Shown: positions 59,801 through 64,000 of the stretch, one piece after another
Layout: every line of letters begins with the position of its first letter
Position numbering within the stretch: position 1 is the stretch's first letter
The notes under the pieces: generated by a model
Databases searched by the model: none
What the model saw: the letters and a program-made list of their open reading frames with translations, nothing else
What the model was told of the DNA's origin: nothing
Program-made: the position numbers and the translations under genes
NCBI RefSeq assembly: GCF_014773225.1
Contig: NZ_JACXAJ010000010.1
Location: forward strand, 62,001-126,000
From: Pontibacter aquaedesilientis
GTDB lineage: Bacteria; Bacteroidota; Bacteroidia; Cytophagales; Hymenobacteraceae
Direction: 5' to 3'
Length of the DNA: 64,000 bases

Positions 59801-60091
59801 TTCAAGTATACTTTTTTTGCGGTCGGCTCACCACCATTCACTTTCATAGCGCTCTACTAATATAGCCCTATCCTTTAAATTATCAAGCGGACTCATGATT
59901 TTAGCCAGCGCGTAGCTTGTCACAAGGGTTTATGACTCCGTTGTCTTGATCGGCACTCTACATATCTCTACCTTTTCAAAAAAGGCAAAACTATTGCTTA
60001 TGCTATGACTAGGGCTACTTACTGCTGGGGATGAGAAAGTACTTGTTGTGAACTGGCAGCCTCACATGGAGCCCAGAGCAGAAAACTATAC
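59801..60091. other. Gene-free region between the island and the gmhB-like gene
   Basis: About 290 bp without a credible frame, hairpin terminator or repeat. Composition returns gradually to that of the core genes. Confidence 0.5.
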
Positions 60092-60610
60092 TTATCCTAT
60101 TTCCCGCAAAATAACCTGCGCCGCTTCCCACAAATCATTCACTTGCCAGGTATAGCTGCCCGGGATATACTTATCCCCTACTATAATTGATCTTACTCCT
60201 ACTTTCTCGGCGGCTTCCAGATCGCGGTGCGAGTCGCCTACCATCCAGCTTTGAGCGGGGTCTATGTCATACCGGGCCATGGCTCGCTCCAGCATCAGGC
60301 TGTCGGGCTTGCGTGACAGGGACTCGGAATAATTGGGGTGAGAGGGTGCATAATAGATGGCGTCAATCAAATGCCCGCAGGCATCCTGCAGCTTTTGGTG
60401 GCAGGCCATTACATCGGCTTTGTTATACAGGCCTTTGGCTATACCTCCCTGATTTGTAACCACAACCAGCATGTAGCCGTTCTGCTTCAAAAGCGCCAGG
60501 GCTTCCGGCACGCCCGGCAATACTTCAAAATCTTCCAGGGTATAGGTATAGTCTCCTCGTTCGCGGTTGAGTACACCGTCGCGATCCAGGAAAACGCACT
60601 TCTGCTGCAT
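60092..60610 (-). CDS. gmhB: HAD-IIIA histidinol/heptose-bisphosphate phosphatase-like (GmhB family)
   Basis: A 172-residue HAD phosphatase: FLDRDGVLNRERGDYTY (DxD), VVVTNQGGIAKGLY, RKPDSLMLERAMARY and WMVGDSHRDLEAAEKVGV. E. coli GmhB removes the 7-phosphate of heptose-1,7-bisphosphate and holds a zinc ion by three Cys and one His. Here that loop reads YYAPSHPNYSESLSRKP with no Cys, so the zinc site is lost, as in some relatives. Substrate may thus differ. Diverges from hemG. Confidence 0.87.
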   Translation of the reverse strand: MQQKCVFLDRDGVLNRERGDYTYTLEDFEVLPGVPEALALLKQNGYMLVVVTNQGGIAKGLYNKADVMACHQKLQDACGHLIDAIYYAPSHPNYSESLSRKPDSLMLERAMARYDIDPAQSWMVGDSHRDLEAAEKVGVRSIIVGDKYIPGSYTWQVNDLWEAAQVILREIG

Positions 60611-60714
60611 AGTCGGTTGTTAGGTTCAGGCGCTAAATTTAGGATTATTACGTTTAGGATGCATGTTGCCCGTCACAAATGTGTGATTTGGCGCAGTAGA
60701 TTACATTACACCTT

Positions 60715-62064
60715 ATGAGAGTAGCAATTATCGGAGCCGGCATTTCGGGTTTGGCGCTGGCCTATAACCTGCAGAAGTTGGGTATAGCCTATGACCTTTT
60801 TGAGGCTGGCAGTCAGGTGGGCGGCAACATGCGCACACTGCGCCAAAAGGGCTATACCATGGAGTTGGGTCCCAGCGTGCTGCAAATGAACGAGCAACTG
60901 CTCGAACTCATAACAGAGCTCAAACTCGAAGGCGATGTCATGCCCCTGACGCCTCGCAATAACAACAGGTATGTGCTGCGCCAGGGCAGTTACCTGCCCG
61001 TACCCTCCTGCCCCAAAACCTTTCTGGCCGATAAGCTCTTTTCCTGGGAAGACAGGTATAGGATCCTGCAGGAGAGGAAGGTCCCGCCTGCCCAGATCGA
61101 GAACGAGACCATTACCCAGTTCTTTGAACGACGCTTCGGCCTGCAGCACGCTGACTACCTGGCCGCTCCCCTTATCAGTGGCCTGCACGGTGGCGACCCG
61201 GACCAGCTGCTGGTCAGCAAGGCATTCCCGGAGCTGAAAGAACTCGAAACCAGGTATGGCTCTGTGCTGGAAGGCCTGGTGCAGAAAAAGCAAAAAGGCG
61301 TGTTCCAGCGGGCTTTCTCTTTCCGCAACGGAATGGACACCCTGCCGCAGGCCATCGCCGACAAACTTATCTCCCTGCACACCGAACACAAGGTAGAGTT
61401 CATCGCCCGGCATCAGGGCAAGTTCATCATCAGCTGCGCCTCCAACGGCGACCATGACACCGAGGAGTACGACAAAATTGTGCTGGCCTTGCCGGCACAC
61501 CAGGCCGCCGAACTACTGGAATTCACTTATCCAGGTATGGCAGCGGCGCTCCAGAACATCAACTACCCGCCCATGGCGGTGGTGCATACCGTGTATAACC
61601 GAGCCGAGGTCGGCCACAGCCTGAAAGGATTTGGGGGTCTGAACCCCAGGCAGGAAGATACTTTTACGGCAGGCTCCATCTGGACCAGTTCGCTTTTTGA
61701 GGGCCGCTGTCGGGCACACGAGGTCATGTTCACCTCGTTTGTGGGAGGCGCCCGCTTTGCCGAAAATGCGCGTTCAGCAGAAAAACAACTGTTGAATCAG
61801 GTGCATGAGGAATTGTGCGCTACCTATGAGATTACGGCCTTGACTCCCGCATTTCAGCATGTGCACCTGTGGGAACACTCTATGCCGCAGTATGACCTCT
61901 ACATCGAAGACGCGCATGAGCTATCTAAAACCCTGGAAAACGATGGCCTGTTCATCTCGGCTAGCTGGCGTTCGGGCGTATCGGTGGCCACTTGCGTGCG
62001 GGAGGCAAAAACGCTGGCGTCCAAAATTAATTCGGAGGCCTCTTCACGTACTATAGCCGATTAG
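60715..62064 (+). CDS. hemG: Protoporphyrinogen oxidase (HemG/HemY type)
   Basis: A 449-residue FAD oxidoreductase. The dinucleotide fold is at the N-terminus (VAIIGAGISGLALAYNL), followed by EAGSQVGGNMRTLRQKGYTM with the GG motif, GSLF-like FRNGMDTLPQAIAD, and a C-terminal FAD segment (LFISASWRSGVSVATCVREA). It oxidises protoporphyrinogen IX (or coproporphyrinogen III in related enzymes) in haem synthesis; sequence alone does not settle which. Divergent from gmhB-like with a 104-bp gap. Confidence 0.9.
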   Translation: MRVAIIGAGISGLALAYNLQKLGIAYDLFEAGSQVGGNMRTLRQKGYTMELGPSVLQMNEQLLELITELKLEGDVMPLTPRNNNRYVLRQGSYLPVPSCPKTFLADKLFSWEDRYRILQERKVPPAQIENETITQFFERRFGLQHADYLAAPLISGLHGGDPDQLLVSKAFPELKELETRYGSVLEGLVQKKQKGVFQRAFSFRNGMDTLPQAIADKLISLHTEHKVEFIARHQGKFIISCASNGDHDTEEYDKIVLALPAHQAAELLEFTYPGMAAALQNINYPPMAVVHTVYNRAEVGHSLKGFGGLNPRQEDTFTAGSIWTSSLFEGRCRAHEVMFTSFVGGARFAENARSAEKQLLNQVHEELCATYEITALTPAFQHVHLWEHSMPQYDLYIEDAHELSKTLENDGLFISASWRSGVSVATCVREAKTLASKINSEASSRTIAD

Positions 62065-62065
62065 C

Positions 62066-62073
62066 TATATTTG
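62066..62073 (+). promoter_or_regulatory. -7 box directly before the GT2 gene
   Basis: TATATTTG fits TAnnTTTG and ends 4 bp before the ATG at 62078. The same 4-bp distance occurs before the ABC-F gene at 35896. It lies right after the hemG stop (62062-62064). If used, the transcript would be leaderless. Confidence 0.45.
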
Positions 62074-62077
62074 TGGC

Positions 62078-62812
62078 ATGAATGACTCGCTGGTGATCAT
62101 ACCGACTTACAACGAAAAGGAAAACATTGAGGCCATCATCCGCAAGGTCATGTCACTGCCCCAACCGTTCGACCTGCTCATTGTGGACGACACTTCACCG
62201 GATGGCACAGCCGATATCGTTCGGGCCTTGCAGCAGGAGTTCCCGGAGCGCCTGCACCTGGAGCTACGCACTGGCAAGCTGGGTTTGGGCACCGCCTACA
62301 TTCACGGTTTTAAGTATGCTTTGCGGATGGGTTATAAATTCATCTTCGAAATGGATGCCGACTTCTCGCACAACCCGGATGACCTGAGCAAGCTATACCA
62401 TGCCTGCGCCGTGGAGGGTTACGACATGGCCATCGGTAGCCGCTATGTGCAGGGGGTGAACGTGGTGAACTGGCCTATGAGCCGGGTGCTGATGTCGTGG
62501 TTTGCCAGCCTATACGTGCGCCTGATCACTGGCATGCCCATCGCCGATACGACGGCTGGCTTTGTGTGCTACCGTCGCAAAGTGCTCAAAACCATCCAGC
62601 TCAACAAGATCCGCTTCGTCGGCTACGCCTTCCAGATCGAAATGAAATTCCTCACCTTTAAGTATGGCTTTAAGATAAAGGAGGTGCCCATCATTTTTAC
62701 AGACCGCACCAAAGGCGAGTCCAAGATGTCGAAGGGTATATTCAAGGAGGCCGTGCTGGGCGTGATTCGGATGAAGGTCAACAGCATTTTCCGCCACTTC
62801 GACCGTTATTAG
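62078..62812 (+). CDS. Polyprenol monophosphomannose synthase-like GT2 glycosyltransferase
   Basis: A 244-residue protein. GT2 motifs: VIIPTYNEKENIEAII, LLIVDDTSPDGTADIV, GLGTAYIHGFKYAL, FIFEMDADFSHNPDDL with the DxD, and the DPM1-type FTDRTKGESKMSKGIFKEA. It probably moves mannose from GDP-mannose to a polyprenyl phosphate on the cytoplasmic face of the inner membrane. There is no C-terminal membrane domain. It begins 13 bp after hemG, on the same strand, with a possible promoter of its own. Confidence 0.93.
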   Translation: MNDSLVIIPTYNEKENIEAIIRKVMSLPQPFDLLIVDDTSPDGTADIVRALQQEFPERLHLELRTGKLGLGTAYIHGFKYALRMGYKFIFEMDADFSHNPDDLSKLYHACAVEGYDMAIGSRYVQGVNVVNWPMSRVLMSWFASLYVRLITGMPIADTTAGFVCYRRKVLKTIQLNKIRFVGYAFQIEMKFLTFKYGFKIKEVPIIFTDRTKGESKMSKGIFKEAVLGVIRMKVNSIFRHFDRY

Positions 62813-62966
62813 TAGCTATTTTGCCCGTCTTGCTCTGCCAACAAATTGCTGAATTTATTCTTTCGGTTTTGCTGCACATCCAACGCCAAAACAATTAACT
62901 TTACGAGTTGGGTATAGCTATGCCTGTACCCACTATCGGGTATATTCGCCTTGACTTTTTTAGCCT

Positions 62967-63914
62967 ATGGATACCATACTTTTCTGGGTCATATTCAACG
63001 TCTTCATCCTGCTGCTACTGGGACTCGACCTGTTCGTGTTTCACCGCAAGGAGCATGAGGTCAAAATAAAGGAAGCGCTGCTTTGGAGCGCCTTCTGGAT
63101 TGCACTTTCGCTTATTTTCAATGCAGTAATTTACTATTGGAAAGGCCCCGCCCCTGCCCTGGAGTTCCTGACCGCCTACCTTATCGAAAAGTCCCTCAGC
63201 GTCGATAACCTCTTTGTGTTCATCCTGATTTTCAACTTTTTCAAGGTACCGCTTCAGTACCAGCACAAGATCCTGTTCTGGGGTATATTGGGTGCTTTGG
63301 TTTTGCGTGGCATTTTCATCTTGGTGGGTGTTGCCCTCATTGCCAAGTTCCATTTTATCATCTACATACTGGGTGCTTTTCTGGTCTACACGGGTATTAA
63401 AATGGCCCTCACCAAAGACGACGGAGAGCTGCATCCAGAACAAAACCCTTTTATCGTCTGGATAAGCCAGAAACTACGCTTCACAAAGACAGCTGTGGGC
63501 GGCAAGTTTTTCACCAAAGTGGACGGCAAACTGTATGCAACCCCGCTTTTCCTGGTGCTCATTATGGTAGAAAGTACCGATGTGGTGTTCGCCGCCGACT
63601 CTATACCTGCCATCCTGGCTATTTCCAAAGACCCTTTTATCGTGTATACATCCAACGTGTTTGCCTTGCTGGGTCTTCGGGCGCTCTACTTTGCACTAGC
63701 GGGCATCATGCAGCTTTTCCATTACCTGCATTATGGGCTATCCCTCATCCTGGTGTTCATCGGCGCTAAGCTGCTCGTCAGCGATTTCTTCGAACTGGAT
63801 ATGCGCTACGCCCTGCTGGTAGTAGGTGCTATTTTGACAATCTCTATTGTCGCTTCGCTCATGTTTCCCAAAAAGGAAGCCGAACTCCCGCCCCCACCGG
63901 ACTTTATACCTTAG
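62967..63914 (+). CDS. terC: TerC family integral membrane protein (Alx-like)
   Basis: A 315-residue protein with about nine membrane helices. The two conserved acidic motifs are present: EKSLSVDNLFVFILIFNF and MVESTDVVFAADSIPAILA, with the Asp/Glu pairs that bind metal. TerC/Alx proteins export manganese or help load metal on secreted proteins. The 5' region (62,813-62,966) lacks the yybP-ykoY manganese riboswitch often found before such genes. The last residues are Pro-rich. Confidence 0.94.
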   Translation: MDTILFWVIFNVFILLLLGLDLFVFHRKEHEVKIKEALLWSAFWIALSLIFNAVIYYWKGPAPALEFLTAYLIEKSLSVDNLFVFILIFNFFKVPLQYQHKILFWGILGALVLRGIFILVGVALIAKFHFIIYILGAFLVYTGIKMALTKDDGELHPEQNPFIVWISQKLRFTKTAVGGKFFTKVDGKLYATPLFLVLIMVESTDVVFAADSIPAILAISKDPFIVYTSNVFALLGLRALYFALAGIMQLFHYLHYGLSLILVFIGAKLLVSDFFELDMRYALLVVGAILTISIVASLMFPKKEAELPPPPDFIP

Positions 63915-64000
63915 TTTTAAGGAGATTATTGATTGAGATAACAGGTATAGTCCAAACAGGGGCGAAAGATTTTTCACTAAAAACACCCAACAATATTTGC

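Noticed and set aside
62813-62966. Manganese riboswitch (yybP-ykoY) before terC
   Set aside because: I looked for the conserved GGGGAGUAG-type core and the paired stems; they are not there.

Overview
The window reads as a stretch of chromosome from a Bacteroidota bacterium of the Cytophagales/Hymenobacteraceae type (Pontibacter-like is my best guess). The evidence is: type IX secretion genes (a PorU2-like C25 sortase, a PorV2-like partner and a cargo protein with a sorting domain), a SusC/TonB-style outer-membrane barrel, 2Fe-2S PaaE and MenA, promoters of the Bacteroidota form (TTG, about 20 bp, TAnnTTTG), mostly no Shine-Dalgarno sequences, and a very abundant AGGTATAG/CTATACCT word. I saw no rRNA, tRNA, CRISPR array, prophage or insertion sequence.

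Layout. 0-4.7 kb: end of a phenylacetyl-CoA epoxidase operon (paaB'-paaC-paaD), then an M3 peptidase and the epoxidase reductase paaE on the other strand. 4.9-8.1 kb: an AP2/HNH-like protein, an M23 peptidase, an MscS channel and an AT-rich GIY-YIG nuclease-like gene. 8.1-12.3 kb: a LolE-like permease, a NamZ muramidase, fmt and folA, ending in ten perfect copies of a 13-bp repeat. 12.3-18.5 kb: porV2-porU2. 18.7-24.4 kb: padR-pspC, cca, tsaC and methylmalonyl-CoA epimerase. 24.5-28.4 kb: the iscS-iscU-(unknown)-iscA operon and a T9SS cargo protein. 28.6-31.3 kb: an isolated nuoHIJK block. 31.5-37.8 kb: a YgiC/YgiB-like pair, murI, RDD and SPW membrane proteins and an Uup-like ABC-F protein. 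37.8-45.7 kb: a CotH-like protein, a phosphodiesterase-like lipoprotein, phhA behind a tyrosine-rich leader, a CoA transferase, a 27-codon small gene and a DEAD-box helicase. 46-56.7 kb: an outer-membrane barrel, a LmbE deacetylase, pncA, menA, a glutathione peroxidase, and argS, arginase and speA. 56.9-59.8 kb: an AT-rich island. 60-64 kb: gmhB-like, hemG, a dolichol-phosphate-mannose-synthase-like GT2 and terC.

Two parts stand out. First, phhA (phenylalanine to tyrosine) is preceded by a small ORF with 7 Tyr codons in 16, then by a GNRA-loop terminator whose 5' arm can instead pair with the end of the leader ORF. This is the layout of a classical attenuator, here apparently sensing tyrosine. 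Second, at 56.98-59.8 kb three same-strand AT-rich genes (glutaminase, NIF-type HAD phosphatase, unknown 122-aa protein) each have an imperfect palindrome 3' of them with AAC...GTT outer arms. Two of these palindromes are exactly 68 bp and share a 24-bp core. This resembles an integron-like cassette array, and one interval lacks a gene but holds a nested fold-back structure of about 380 bp.

How the genes work together: arginase and arginine decarboxylase compete for arginine next to argS; PaaBCD and PaaE form one oxygenase system although split by a peptidase gene; iscS, iscU and iscA build Fe-S clusters used for example by NuoI and PaaE; PorU2/PorV2 presumably process cargo such as the protein at 27-28 kb.
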